64,000 nt of DNA from Sphingobium limneticum (GTDB taxonomy: Bacteria; Pseudomonadota; Alphaproteobacteria; Sphingomonadales; Sphingomonadaceae), in NCBI RefSeq assembly GCF_008710155.1, contig NZ_VYPZ01000015.1, positions 23,334-87,333 of the forward strand, written 5' to 3'. Positions 17,857 through 27,288 of the stretch are shown here, piece by piece; the first letter of the stretch is position 1; each line of letters starts with the position of its first letter. The position numbers were made by a program, and so were the translations under genes. Under the pieces are notes generated by a model. The model saw only the letters and a list, made by a program, of their open reading frames with translations, was not told the DNA's origin and did not search any database.

Positions 17857-19113
17857 ATGACCGCCTCCCCCCGCAACCCCGCCCCTCGTATCCGGGCCAT
17901 GGACGTGCTGCGCGGCTGCGCGGTGCTGGGTATCTTGTGGATGAACATCACCGCCTTCGCCCTGCCGCAAAACGCCTATTTCAACCCGGCGGTGGCCGGC
18001 ACGCCTTCGGCCGCCGACATCGCCGCCTGGGCGGTCAGCCTGATCTTCATCGATGGCAAGATGCGCGGCCTTTTCGCCCTGCTGTTCGGCGCGTCGATGC
18101 TGTTGCTGATCGACCGGGAGGAAATGGCCGGGCGCGACGGCCGCCGCGCACAGATGATCCGCGCGGGCTGGCTCTTCGTCCTTGGCTGCGCCCATTTCTT
18201 CCTGCTCTGGTGGGGCGACATCTTGCGCGTCTATGCGCTGGTCAGCCTGTTCGCGCTGCTGTTCGTGAACCTGGAACCCTTTGCCCTGGTCAAACGCGCG
18301 CTGCTTTTCTTCTTCTTCCAGTTCCTGCTGTGCGCCACTTTCATCGCCAGCCTCTATCTGTGGGGCCATGCCGCCGCAGACCCCGGCGCGACCGGTATGA
18401 TGCGCGACGGCTATCTGACGTTCATGGCCGCCCTGTCCGATCCCGCCAGCCCCTCCACCCAGGCGGAAATCGCCACCTATCGCGGCGGCTTCGCCACGAT
18501 CCTCCAGCATAAGCTGATCGGCGTGCCGGGCGACTGGCTCTGGGGCTTCCTCTTCACCGCCTTCGAAACCATGGGCTTCATGCTGCTGGGCATGGCGATG
18601 CTGAAGGGCGGCTTTCTCACCGGTCATTGGGACGCGGACCAATATCGCCGCACCGCCCGCCATTGCTTCCTGATCGGCGTGCCGCCCATGGCCGCACTGG
18701 CGCTCTGGGTCGCGCTCAGCGGCTTTGCGCCGCTCCCCGCTTATGGCGTGGCGCTGGCCTGGTCGCTCCCGTTCCGCATCCCGCTCACCGTGGGCTGGGC
18801 CGCCCTCATCCTCTGGCTTGCCGCCCGCCATCGCGACCACCCCCTGGTCGCCCGCCTCGCCGCCGCCGGCCGGCTGACGCTCAGCAACTATCTCGCCACC
18901 AGCCTCGTCATGACCGCGCTTTTCTATGGCTGGGGCCTTGGCCTCTTCGCCAAATTGCCACCGGCCGCGCTGCCGCTGTTCGTGCTGGCCGGCTGGGCGG
19001 CGATGCTGGTCTGGTCGAAACCCTATGCCGACCGATTCGCGCTCGGCCCCGCCGAATGGCTGTGGCGCAGCCTGATCAACGGCCGGTCGCAAAAGATTCG
19101 CAAAAGCGACTGA
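17857..19113 (+). CDS. DUF418 family multi-pass membrane protein
   Basis: 418 aa. Begins PRIRAMDVLRGCAVLGILWMN, typical of DUF418 and acyltransferase-3-like proteins, followed by about eight hydrophobic segments. The family tail is present (RLTLSNYLATSLVM and later LGPAEWLWRSLINGR). Start MTASPRN at 17857 is preferred over an upstream ATG that lacks coding character. Likely an inner-membrane transporter or modification protein; substrate unknown. Confidence 0.9.
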   Translation: MTASPRNPAPRIRAMDVLRGCAVLGILWMNITAFALPQNAYFNPAVAGTPSAADIAAWAVSLIFIDGKMRGLFALLFGASMLLLIDREEMAGRDGRRAQMIRAGWLFVLGCAHFFLLWWGDILRVYALVSLFALLFVNLEPFALVKRALLFFFFQFLLCATFIASLYLWGHAAADPGATGMMRDGYLTFMAALSDPASPSTQAEIATYRGGFATILQHKLIGVPGDWLWGFLFTAFETMGFMLLGMAMLKGGFLTGHWDADQYRRTARHCFLIGVPPMAALALWVALSGFAPLPAYGVALAWSLPFRIPLTVGWAALILWLAARHRDHPLVARLAAAGRLTLSNYLATSLVMTALFYGWGLGLFAKLPPAALPLFVLAGWAAMLVWSKPYADRFALGPAEWLWRSLINGRSQKIRKSD

Positions 19114-19172
19114 ATACTATTGCGACCCATTATCAGACACGCTATTCCCGATTCGTCAGGAGAGTGTCTTCG

Positions 19173-19343
19173 ATGGTCGTCTGCGTTTGTAATGCCATTC
19201 GTGAAAAGGATGTACGGGAAGCTGCGCGCAACGGCGCGGATACGCCGTGCAGCGCCTATGCCCAATATGGCCGCCGCCCCAAATGCGGGCAGTGCGTCCC
19301 CTTCGCGCGGACGCTGATCGCGGCGGAACGCGCATCGGCGTGA
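19173..19343 (+). CDS. bfd: bacterioferritin-associated ferredoxin
   Basis: 56 aa. Begins MVVCVCNAIREKDVREAA and has the four [2Fe-2S] cysteines in BFD spacing: CVC near the start and KCGQC about 32 residues later. It passes electrons to bacterioferritin to release stored iron. AGGAGAG lies upstream. bfr follows 159 bp downstream, so this is an iron storage/release module. Confidence 0.93.
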   Translation: MVVCVCNAIREKDVREAARNGADTPCSAYAQYGRRPKCGQCVPFARTLIAAERASA

Positions 19344-19360
19344 AGTCGCGCTGACTGGAA

Positions 19361-19392
19361 TGCGAATCAACTGCACGCTACAGTTGCGAGCA
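19361..19392. promoter_or_regulatory. dyad symmetry between bfd and bfr
   Basis: CAACTG-CACGCTA-CAGTTG is a perfect 6-bp inverted repeat with partial extension (TGCGAAT and GCGAGCA). It could be an operator or an RNA hairpin. Iron-dependent control is plausible from context only. Confidence 0.35.
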
Positions 19393-19410
19393 TGAAGCAA
19401 TAGCGCACTG

Positions 19411-19436
19411 AAAAACCGCGATTTTCTGCGGTTTTT
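19411..19436 (+). terminator. terminator of bfd
   Basis: AAAAACCGC and GCGGTTTTT pair around GATTTTCT. It separates bfd from bfr, implying that bfr has its own promoter. Confidence 0.7.
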
Positions 19437-19502
19437 GGCCTTAACAGCCTATGCCTTAAACGTTATAAGCCGGCCGTTCCCCAATTGCCGGAGTATAGCG
19501 CC

Positions 19503-19982
19503 ATGAAAGGCGACGCGAAAGTCATCGAATATTTCAACGAGGTGCTCAAGAACGAGCTGACCGCGATCAACCAGTACTTCCTCCACTATCGTATCCTCAA
19601 CCATTGGGGCATCGATAAGCTGGCGAAGTTCGAATATGAAGAATCCATCGACGAGATGAAGCACGCCGACAAGGTGGCGGAACGCATTCTCTTCCTTGAT
19701 GGCCTGCCCAATTTCCAGCTGCTCGGCCGCCTCAAGATCGGCGAAACGGTCGAAGAAATTCTCAAGGCCGACCTCGAACTGGAATATGAAGCGCTGCCGG
19801 TCCTGCGCGAAGCGATCGCCTATTGCGAATCCATCAAGGATTTCGTCAGCCGCGACCTGTTCCAGTATATCCTCGAAAGCGAGGAAGAGCATGTGGACAC
19901 GCTGGAAACTCAGTTCGAAATGATCGAGCGCATGGGCATCCAGAATTATGTCCAGCTTCAGAGCAAGGCGAAGGAAGACTGA
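19503..19982 (+). CDS. bfr: bacterioferritin
   Basis: 159 aa, the standard length. Forms a 24-mer cage that oxidises and stores iron. Heme ligand Met52 and ferroxidase residues Glu18, Glu51 and His54 are visible, with a second set in the ESEEEHVD segment. Start MKGDAKVIEYF at 19503; an in-frame ATG six codons upstream is less typical. Paired with bfd. Confidence 0.97.
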   Translation: MKGDAKVIEYFNEVLKNELTAINQYFLHYRILNHWGIDKLAKFEYEESIDEMKHADKVAERILFLDGLPNFQLLGRLKIGETVEEILKADLELEYEALPVLREAIAYCESIKDFVSRDLFQYILESEEEHVDTLETQFEMIERMGIQNYVQLQSKAKED

Positions 19983-19994
19983 TTCCTTGCCCTG

Positions 19995-20018
19995 CTCCCC
20001 GGCGCAGGCCGGGGAACG
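19995..20018. repeat. dispersed palindrome family A, short form
   Basis: A single compact hairpin CTCCCCGGCGCAGGCCGGGG followed by AACG, carrying the outer bases of both arms but no middle. Confidence 0.7.
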
Positions 20019-20037
20019 AAAATCTTGTGACTCACCG

Positions 20038-20067
20038 AAAGGGGCGCTCCATCGGAGTGCCCCTTTT
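20038..20067. terminator. bidirectional terminator between bfr and mutT
   Basis: AAAGGGGCGCTCC and GGAGTGCCCCTTTT pair around ATC with one mismatch, with A and T runs on both sides, between convergent genes. Confidence 0.8.
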
Positions 20068-20070
20068 GCG

Positions 20071-20478
20071 TTATAGCAGCGCTTCGAGCAGCCCGATCAG
20101 CGGCAGGTCCGCCGGCGGCAGGTCCAACGCATACATCTGCGCGGGCTTCAACCATTTGAGCGCGGTCGCATGGCGCGCTTCGGGCACACCCTTCCACTTG
20201 CGGCAGACATAGAGCAGCAGCAGCAGATGCCGGTCGCCCAGCGGCTCGCTGGCGAATGTCGCAGGCGCCAGGCAGCTGGCATGCGTCTCGATCCCCAGCT
20301 CCTCCTCCAGCTCGCGCACCAGCGCCGCCTCCGGCGTTTCGCCCGGCTCCACCTTGCCGCCGGGGAATTCCCACAGGTCGGCCATCGCCTTGCCGGGCGG
20401 CCGTTGTTGCAGCAGCACGCGGCCATCGGCGTCCACCAACGCTACGGCAACTACCATCAGGGGAGAAAAAGAGGCCAT
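20071..20478 (-). CDS. mutT: MutT-type 8-oxo-dGTP diphosphatase (NUDIX)
   Basis: 135 aa. The full Nudix box is GKVEPGETPEAALVRELEEE followed by LGI, with the expected glutamates. A leading VVAVALVDADGRVLLQQRP and WEFPGG are typical of MutT, which cleanses oxidised dGTP. The stop overlaps the edge of the shared terminator. Confidence 0.92.
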   Translation of the reverse strand: MASFSPLMVVAVALVDADGRVLLQQRPPGKAMADLWEFPGGKVEPGETPEAALVRELEEELGIETHASCLAPATFASEPLGDRHLLLLLYVCRKWKGVPEARHATALKWLKPAQMYALDLPPADLPLIGLLEALL

Positions 20479-20560
20479 GTCGGTCCAGTCGGGAGGGCTT
20501 TGTTAACCCTGCTTCCTTTACACGACGACCGGGGACTGTCTGTAGCGAAACGGGGTTAAT

Positions 20561-20746
20561 ATGCGTGCGCTTGTCGAAATGCTGGCCCGTTTGCGCCTGC
20601 TCCGCTGCGAGCGCGGCGCCACGGCGGTGGAATATGGGTTGATCATCGCGATGATCGTTCTCGCCATGCTTTTGGCGCTCAACAATGTCGCCAGGAAGAC
20701 ATCCGGCATGTGGAACAACGTCGCGACGGAAGTTACCAAACATTAA
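20561..20746 (+). CDS. Flp/Fap-type pilin (first copy)
   Basis: 61 aa. Contains the class IVb pilin signature RCERGATAVEYGLIIAMI: the prepilin cleavage site is normally after the Gly before A, and the conserved Glu is at +5. A hydrophobic helix follows. The tail differs from the second copy (MWNNVATEVTKH). No tad/cpa assembly genes are in the window, so assembly proteins must be elsewhere. Confidence 0.85.
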   Translation: MRALVEMLARLRLLRCERGATAVEYGLIIAMIVLAMLLALNNVARKTSGMWNNVATEVTKH

Positions 20747-20885
20747 CCATCAATATTTGACAGTGTTTTCCCGCATTAAGATTTTCTCAACCGCCATTGT
20801 CTAATTCGATCCTCGCTGACCACGAATTACCATGCGGGGCGGCCGGGTAGTTAAACGTAGTAATCCATTTCCAAGGAGACATCAC

Positions 20886-21047
20886 ATGCAGTTCATCCGT
20901 AAGATGCTGAAGAACGAAAAGGGTGCCACCGCGATCGAATACGGCCTGATCGCCGCTCTGATCGCCGTCGCTGCCATCGGCGCGATGACCAGCCTGGGCA
21001 CCAAGCTCGGCGGCACCTTCAACAACGTTTCGAGCAACCTGAAGTAA
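20886..21047 (+). CDS. Flp/Fap-type pilin (second copy)
   Basis: 53 aa. KNEKGATAIEYGLIAALIAV is the canonical Flp pilin cleavage and polymerisation segment, followed by TSLGTKLGGTFNNVSSNLK. AAGGAG lies 7-12 bases before the start. About 140 bp separate it from the first copy, enough for its own promoter. It ends in a strong terminator. Likely the major pilin of an adhesive Tad pilus. Confidence 0.92.
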   Translation: MQFIRKMLKNEKGATAIEYGLIAALIAVAAIGAMTSLGTKLGGTFNNVSSNLK

Positions 21048-21075
21048 GCTCTGCGACGTTAGTCGAATTGAGAAA

Positions 21076-21107
21076 GAGGCGGCGGACGAAAGTTCGCCGC
21101 CTCTTTT
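21076..21107. terminator. bidirectional terminator between pilin and M48 genes
   Basis: GAGGCGGCG and CGCCGCCTC form a perfect stem, with As before and Ts after, between convergent genes. Confidence 0.85.
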
Positions 21108-21118
21108 CGTTTACAGGC

Positions 21119-22597
21119 CTACCAGGTGACGATCTTCACCCGCTGCCCGGCCCGCAACGCGCTATTTTCTTCCAGCGCGTTGATCGTCAGGAACCGGTCC
21201 AGCTGATAGTCGGTATATGCCATCCGCTTGGCCAAAGACTGCACCGTGTCTCCGGCCTTCACTGTCACCACATCGACGCGGCGCGGCTTGATCGCAGCCG
21301 CCTCCTGCGCACTCAGGCGCTGGACCGATTGCAACATTGCGCTGAACGGGCCAATCCCCTGCCCTGCCTGCGTCAACAGCAGGAAATGATAGGCCTTCCC
21401 GCCCCCGAAATCATAAGCGAAGACGGTCGCATCCACCTGGCTCGACTGGGTCGACGCCCGGACGGTGCGGTAGGCGACCGGCAGGCCGTTGATCGTCGTG
21501 CGGCTGATCTCGCCTGCCGGCACGCCGCCCTTGCCGTCGCCCAGCTTGGCGAAGACGCTGTTGATATAGGCGTCCAGATTACCTGAATAGGGTGCCGCGC
21601 TGAACTGCGCCTGTCCGCCCGATCCGGTGATCGACACTGCGTTGGCGCCATTTTCCATGCCGAAACCGCTGGGTATGGTGAAGCTCAGCCGCAGGTCGGG
21701 ATGGCGGAAGCGATTGCCGTCGATCACCCCCTGCTTGGGATCGTCGCCGTACAGCACGCCGTCCACCGCATTCAGGAAGGCATCGCGATTGCGCACCGTG
21801 CTGGTCGCCCGCGTCGCTTCCGCCGCCTTGGCGGCTCGCTCCACGCGCGCGCCGGGATCAGGGTGGGTGCTCGCCCAGGCCGGCGTCGATCGGGCATTGC
21901 CCGTCACCTGCGCATCCAGGTCGCTCTGCGCCGCCAGCGATGCCAGCATGTCGGACAGGGCGCGCGGATCATATCCGCCGCTCGCCAGATAGCGGATGCC
22001 GAGGTCATCCGCCTCATACTCCTGCGTGCGCGAAAATTTGAGCGTCAACAACTGGCTGCCCGTGCCGATCCCTTTCTGGATCAGCCCCGAAAAGCCCGAA
22101 TCGCCCAGCAACGCGCCCGCCAGCGCACCCAGCAACGCGCCACCCACCGCATTGCGCTGCGCCGCCTGTTGCCGCCGCTGGCCATGCTGGGCCGCGACAT
22201 GGCCCACTTCATGGCCCAGCACGCCGGCCAGTTCCGCCTCGTCGTTCATCAACGCCATCAACTGGCGCGTGACGTAGACATAGCCGCCCGGAATGGCGAA
22301 GGCGTTGTTCACCGGTGAATTGAGCAGGGTGACGGTAAAGTCCCCCTGCGCGTTGGACAGGCCCGATTGCACCGCGATGCGGCGTCCCACGCCCTCTACA
22401 TATTTGGCCTGTGGCCCCACATAGGCGCCGCCAAATTCCTTCATCAATTCAGGATGCTGCTTGGCGCCGCTCGCCCTGTCCTGCGCACTGATGTTCGACA
22501 CCGTGCGAATCGCCCGCTGCTGCCCGATCACCACAGGCGCGCTCGCCGCCATCGCCAGCACCGCGCCGGCGCAGCCCAGCTTCCACTTCCAGTCCAT
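21119..22597 (-). CDS. secreted M48 family metalloprotease with LysM domain
   Basis: 492 aa. Signal peptide at residues 1-25. The zinc protease motif is LGHEVGHVAAQHG (HExxH), with the third ligand Glu in FSRTQEYEADDLG. The C-terminal about 45 residues form a LysM domain (VTVKAGDTVQSLAKRM to AGQRVKIVTW), which binds peptidoglycan. BepA/LoiP-like proteases of this sort clear misassembled outer-membrane proteins, a plausible role here. Confidence 0.93.
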   Translation of the reverse strand: MDWKWKLGCAGAVLAMAASAPVVIGQQRAIRTVSNISAQDRASGAKQHPELMKEFGGAYVGPQAKYVEGVGRRIAVQSGLSNAQGDFTVTLLNSPVNNAFAIPGGYVYVTRQLMALMNDEAELAGVLGHEVGHVAAQHGQRRQQAAQRNAVGGALLGALAGALLGDSGFSGLIQKGIGTGSQLLTLKFSRTQEYEADDLGIRYLASGGYDPRALSDMLASLAAQSDLDAQVTGNARSTPAWASTHPDPGARVERAAKAAEATRATSTVRNRDAFLNAVDGVLYGDDPKQGVIDGNRFRHPDLRLSFTIPSGFGMENGANAVSITGSGGQAQFSAAPYSGNLDAYINSVFAKLGDGKGGVPAGEISRTTINGLPVAYRTVRASTQSSQVDATVFAYDFGGGKAYHFLLLTQAGQGIGPFSAMLQSVQRLSAQEAAAIKPRRVDVVTVKAGDTVQSLAKRMAYTDYQLDRFLTINALEENSALRAGQRVKIVTW

Positions 22598-22686
22598 GTC
22601 TCTCCACCCTCGACGTTACCCCAACGTAACGACGGAAATGGCGGCCCGTTCCAGAAAAAGCCAGTAGTTAAACGGTCAATGGAGCC

Positions 22687-22715
22687 TGTTCCCCGGCGAA
22701 GGCCGGGGTCCAGCT
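22687..22715. repeat. dispersed palindrome family A, left half only
   Basis: TGTTCCCCGGCGAAGGCC then GGGGTCCAGC, without a right arm. It lies between accA and the M48 protease gene. Confidence 0.7.
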
Positions 22716-22724
22716 AAAACTCCG

Positions 22725-23669
<945 letters not shown>

Positions 23670-23679
23670 GGCCCGTGCG

Positions 23680-24612
23680 TTACGGCGCTGGCGCGTCGTC
23701 GTCAACGCGCTGATGCGGCTTCTTCGCGCGCATCCCCGCCAGCGGATGCCGCTGGTTGACCAGTTCGACCAGCTGCCGGCTATCGACATGGGTGTAGATT
23801 TGCGTCGTGCCGATATCCGCATGGCCCAGCATGGATTGCAACGCGCGCAGATCCGCGCCCCCTTCCAGCAGATGCGTGGCAAAGGCATGGCGCAACACAT
23901 GCGGGCTGACCCGCTCGGGCGCGATGCCGCTCGCCGCCGCCAATGTCTTGACCAGCTGGTATAGCCTTATGCGGCTCAAATGGCTCTTGCCCGAGGGAAA
24001 CAGCCACATACTGTCCCCCGGCACATGCAGCAGCCAGGCGGCGACCGCGGCCCGCGCCCGGTCCGAAATCGGCACCAGCCGCTCGCGCGCGCCCTTCCCC
24101 TTCAAAATCAGGAACGGCCGGTCATGCGACAACGCCCGGCGCGGCAACGACACCAGTTCGGTCGCGCGCAAGCCCGACCCATAAAGCAGCTCGATCAGCG
24201 CCGCGAGCCGCAGGTCCGCCGGCACAGGATGCTCTACGTCCAACTTTTCGGCGATCGTCGCGAAGAATCGATCCACTTCCGCCACCGACAAGATCTTCGG
24301 CAAGGCACGCTGCGTCACCGGGCGCGGCAGCGCGGCGGAGGGATTGTCGGCGCGCAGCCCCTCTTCCTCCAGAAAGCCGTAAAAGGCCCGCAATGCCGAC
24401 GCCTTGCGCGCCACGGACGACGCCGCCAGCGTCGCCCAGGCAACAGCCAGCGTCCCCAGCCCATCCTTGCTCGCCCCGGCCAACCCGCCCAGCAGCTCGC
24501 CCGCGCCGTTCAGGTCGGCCCGATAGGCCAGCAGCGTATTGCGTGACGCACCGCGTTCCGCCGCCATCATTTCCAGAAAGCGGTCGATCAGGCCGGCGTC
24601 ATCTGCTGTCAT
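23680..24612 (-). CDS. xerD: tyrosine recombinase XerD
   Basis: 310 aa. N-terminal SAM-like DNA-binding domain ([16 protein letters not shown]) and catalytic tyrosine-recombinase domain with Arg in [11 protein letters not shown], HxxR in [14 protein letters not shown], His in [10 protein letters not shown] and the nucleophile in IYTHVD. It acts with XerC at dif to resolve chromosome dimers. No dif-like site was recognised here. Two bases separate it from the upstream 611-aa gene. Confidence 0.93.
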   Translation of the reverse strand: MTADDAGLIDRFLEMMAAERGASRNTLLAYRADLNGAGELLGGLAGASKDGLGTLAVAWATLAASSVARKASALRAFYGFLEEEGLRADNPSAALPRPVTQRALPKILSVAEVDRFFATIAEKLDVEHPVPADLRLAALIELLYGSGLRATELVSLPRRALSHDRPFLILKGKGARERLVPISDRARAAVAAWLLHVPGDSMWLFPSGKSHLSRIRLYQLVKTLAAASGIAPERVSPHVLRHAFATHLLEGGADLRALQSMLGHADIGTTQIYTHVDSRQLVELVNQRHPLAGMRAKKPHQRVDDDAPAP

Positions 24613-24614
24613 GA

Positions 24615-26450
24615 TCAGGCCCGGCTGATCGCCTCGGCCGCAATCATCCGCGCCTCGGGGTCCAGCCCCACGCGATGCAGCGCGGCCACGACATGATAGA
24701 GGTGCCCGGCCGGCAAGCGGCTCCAGTCATTGCCCTGCATGCCGACAGCCGCGAGCAATGCGACCGTGCCCTTCTCGCCCCGCTGCGCCGCCGCACCGAT
24801 GGCGCGCGCCCAACGGCTGTTGGCACTGAGCGCAAAGCCATTATCCTGCGCCAGCGTGGCGGCATCCTGCGCGGGCAGGCGCGACAGACCCGCCAGCGCC
24901 GCAATCAGCATCCGCCCCTTGTCCGCGCCGACATCGCCGACATAGCCGGACACGCGGCTGCTGTTGATCTCGACCACCGCGCTCGGCGCCCCGACGGCCA
25001 GCAGCGCCCAGAATTGCGAAGCACCCGCCCCGTCCAGCTGCCCCAGCGCCCGCGCCCAGCGCGCCGCGTTGCGGTCATAACCGGCGGTCAGCATGGAACC
25101 GACCAGATTGGCCGCATCCTGCGCATCGGCCTGCGCCACCGGCAGCGCGGCGGCAGCCCGCGCCGTCGCGATCAGGCCCAGATAGTCGGGCTTGCCATTA
25201 TCGCCCCACCAATTGTGCATCGCGCCGATCCGGTCGCCCACCGTCGCCCCGGAAAAGGCGGTGCGCAGCGAATCGATCCGGTCGGCGGCATCGGCCGGCG
25301 CATCGCCATCCGTCCCCATCTGACCGTAAAAACCGACCAGCGCCGCGCTGGACAATACCCCCAGCCGCGCCGCAATATCGACGCCCGGCCGGCGCTTCAC
25401 CGCGCTCAACGCCGGCGCGCGCGCTTCCCACGCCCGCACATGCGGGCCAACGGTGCCGTACAGCGTATCGGGGATTTCGACATTCAGCGCCGTCGCCAGG
25501 CCAAAGCGCCAGGCGGTCAGGCGGTCGACGCCATCCCATTCGATCTTCACCGACCGACGCGCGTTGAACCCGGTGCCCACGATCTTCTCGGCCAGCCGAT
25601 AGTCGATGCCGCGCACCACGCCCTTGCGCTGCGCCTGATTGAGCGCACCGCTCGACGTGCCCTGATCGCCCGACAGCGCCGGGCAGATCGCCCGCGTCAT
25701 GTCCCAACCGGGCGCCTTGCTGAAGCGCAGCGCGCCGGCCGACAGCGGACACAGCCCTGCCGGATCGGCCGCCGCCAGATAGGTTTCCATCGCCACGGCA
25801 TAGAGGCGCGGCGAATAGCGATCCGCATCCACGCTCTGCACCATCAACCGGGCATTGTCCGCCTCGCCCATGCGCAGCAGCAACCAGGCGCGTTCCGCCG
25901 CCCAGTCGGCCCCGTCGATGTCGCGCGGCGTATCGACCGTGCTCAGCAACGCCCGGCGCAACAGGATGGAGGCCCAGCGCGACACGATCGGCGCATGGGT
26001 CTGCTTCATCAGTGCGGCCAGATATTTGCCGGATTCGCCCCCAAAGGCGTCCGGCTCGAACCCGCGCGTCTGCGGCGTCAGCGGCCCGATCCGGTCCAGC
26101 GACCGGCGCGCCGTTTCGGGCAGGTCATATTTCGCCTTCTGCGCCGCGATTTCCTCGGGCGTCAGCGCGTCTTCGGCCGCATTCTGCGCCTGGATCAGCG
26201 ACAGGTCGGGCGGCGTGGCCGGATTGAGCGGCTGCACCATCGGTGTGGATGGCGTCGCGGCCGGCGGCCGGATGACGACCGGCGCGCCCTGCGCCGGCTG
26301 GGCAGGACGCGGCGCGGCCGGCGCTTCGGGCGCATCGCCGAAACCGGGCGGCAGCAGCGATTCGGGCGCCTGCTGCGCGACGACCGGCAGGGTCAGCGCC
26401 AGCGCAAAGCTGCCCAGCGCCCATTTCGCATTAGCGCGCGGCCAGCGCAT
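24615..26450 (-). CDS. uncharacterised secreted alpha-helical protein
   Basis: 611 aa. Signal peptide at residues 1-26 (LGSFALALTLPVVAQQ), then a Pro/Ala-rich linker to about residue 75 and a long mostly helical body. Repeated Ala-rich helices with tryptophans (DWAAERAWLLLRMGEADNAR, YDRNAARWARALGQLDG) suggest an alpha-solenoid of TPR-like type. No catalytic motif was recognised. Translationally linked with xerD and probably with the 62-aa membrane protein upstream. Confidence 0.8.
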   Translation of the reverse strand: MRWPRANAKWALGSFALALTLPVVAQQAPESLLPPGFGDAPEAPAAPRPAQPAQGAPVVIRPPAATPSTPMVQPLNPATPPDLSLIQAQNAAEDALTPEEIAAQKAKYDLPETARRSLDRIGPLTPQTRGFEPDAFGGESGKYLAALMKQTHAPIVSRWASILLRRALLSTVDTPRDIDGADWAAERAWLLLRMGEADNARLMVQSVDADRYSPRLYAVAMETYLAAADPAGLCPLSAGALRFSKAPGWDMTRAICPALSGDQGTSSGALNQAQRKGVVRGIDYRLAEKIVGTGFNARRSVKIEWDGVDRLTAWRFGLATALNVEIPDTLYGTVGPHVRAWEARAPALSAVKRRPGVDIAARLGVLSSAALVGFYGQMGTDGDAPADAADRIDSLRTAFSGATVGDRIGAMHNWWGDNGKPDYLGLIATARAAAALPVAQADAQDAANLVGSMLTAGYDRNAARWARALGQLDGAGASQFWALLAVGAPSAVVEINSSRVSGYVGDVGADKGRMLIAALAGLSRLPAQDAATLAQDNGFALSANSRWARAIGAAAQRGEKGTVALLAAVGMQGNDWSRLPAGHLYHVVAALHRVGLDPEARMIAAEAISRA

Positions 26451-26455
26451 CCGCC

Positions 26456-26644
26456 TTACTGGCCCAGCTTCTCTGCGGGGATGACCTTTTCGACGCGCTG
26501 CTGCGGCTGCTCGCCACCGCGCGACCAGAAAAAGGCCAGCAGTGCGACAAGCAACAGGACCAAAGCGATAGGGATGATCGGCAAGCTGGTGCCACGGCGA
26601 CGCTGGCCACCTTCGAAACTGCTGAAGTTGCGATTATTCTTCAT
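26456..26644 (-). CDS. small single-pass membrane protein
   Basis: 62 aa. A basic, Asn/Arg-rich cytoplasmic start (MKNNRNFSSFEGGQRRRG) precedes a membrane segment (LPIIPIALVLLLVALLAFFW) and a short acidic/Lys tail. Five bases separate it from the 611-aa secreted protein, so the two may act together at the inner membrane. Divergent from aroK. Function unknown. Confidence 0.75.
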   Translation of the reverse strand: MKNNRNFSSFEGGQRRRGTSLPIIPIALVLLLVALLAFFWSRGGEQPQQRVEKVIPAEKLGQ

Positions 26645-26739
26645 AAGTCCTTGGCTATGACTGGCCCGGAAACTTGGCCGGGGGAAAGAAAAAGATGCGA
26701 TTTGCCTCTGTGACGGCTGGCTGTATAGCCCCGCAAGCC

Positions 26740-27288
26740 ATGCAGCGAAACAGCAAAATCCCCCACAGCCCGGCGCGACGCGGTCCCATCGTCTTGGTAG
26801 GGATGATGGGCGTGGGCAAATCCACGGTCGGCCGCCGTCTCGCGGCCCGCCTCGGCCTCAACTTCGTCGATGCCGACGAAGAGATTGAAAAGGCCGCCGG
26901 CATGACCGTGACGGAGATTTTCGAACGCTATGGCGAATCCTATTTCCGCGACGGCGAACGGCGGGTCATCGCCCGGCTGATGGACGGCGTGCCAAAGGTG
27001 ATCGCCACCGGCGGCGGCGCCTTCATGCAGGATGAAACGCGCAAACTGATTCTCGACGCCGCGACCGCCATCTGGCTGGACGCCGATATCGAGATATTGG
27101 TCGATCGCGTCGCCCGGCGCGAAAGCCGCCCGCTGCTCAAAAATCGCGATCCCCGCATCGTCCTCACGGAATTGGCGGCGGTGCGCAACCCCGTCTACGC
27201 GCTCGCGCCCATTCATGTGAAAAGCATCGCCGCCCCGCATGAAGTCGCGGTCGACAGCATCATGGAGCAACTGACCGCATGGCATTAG
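26740..27288 (+). CDS. aroK: shikimate kinase
   Basis: 182 aa. Phosphorylates shikimate with ATP. P-loop GMMGVGKSTVGRRLA, substrate residues in DADEEIEKAAG and IATGGGAFM, lid region RRESRPLLKN. ATGs at 26695 and 26740 are both possible; 26740 gives the usual length, while a GGGGGAAAG stretch before 26695 could favour the longer form. Its stop overlaps the aroB start. Confidence 0.95.
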   Translation: MQRNSKIPHSPARRGPIVLVGMMGVGKSTVGRRLAARLGLNFVDADEEIEKAAGMTVTEIFERYGESYFRDGERRVIARLMDGVPKVIATGGGAFMQDETRKLILDAATAIWLDADIEILVDRVARRESRPLLKNRDPRIVLTELAAVRNPVYALAPIHVKSIAAPHEVAVDSIMEQLTAWH

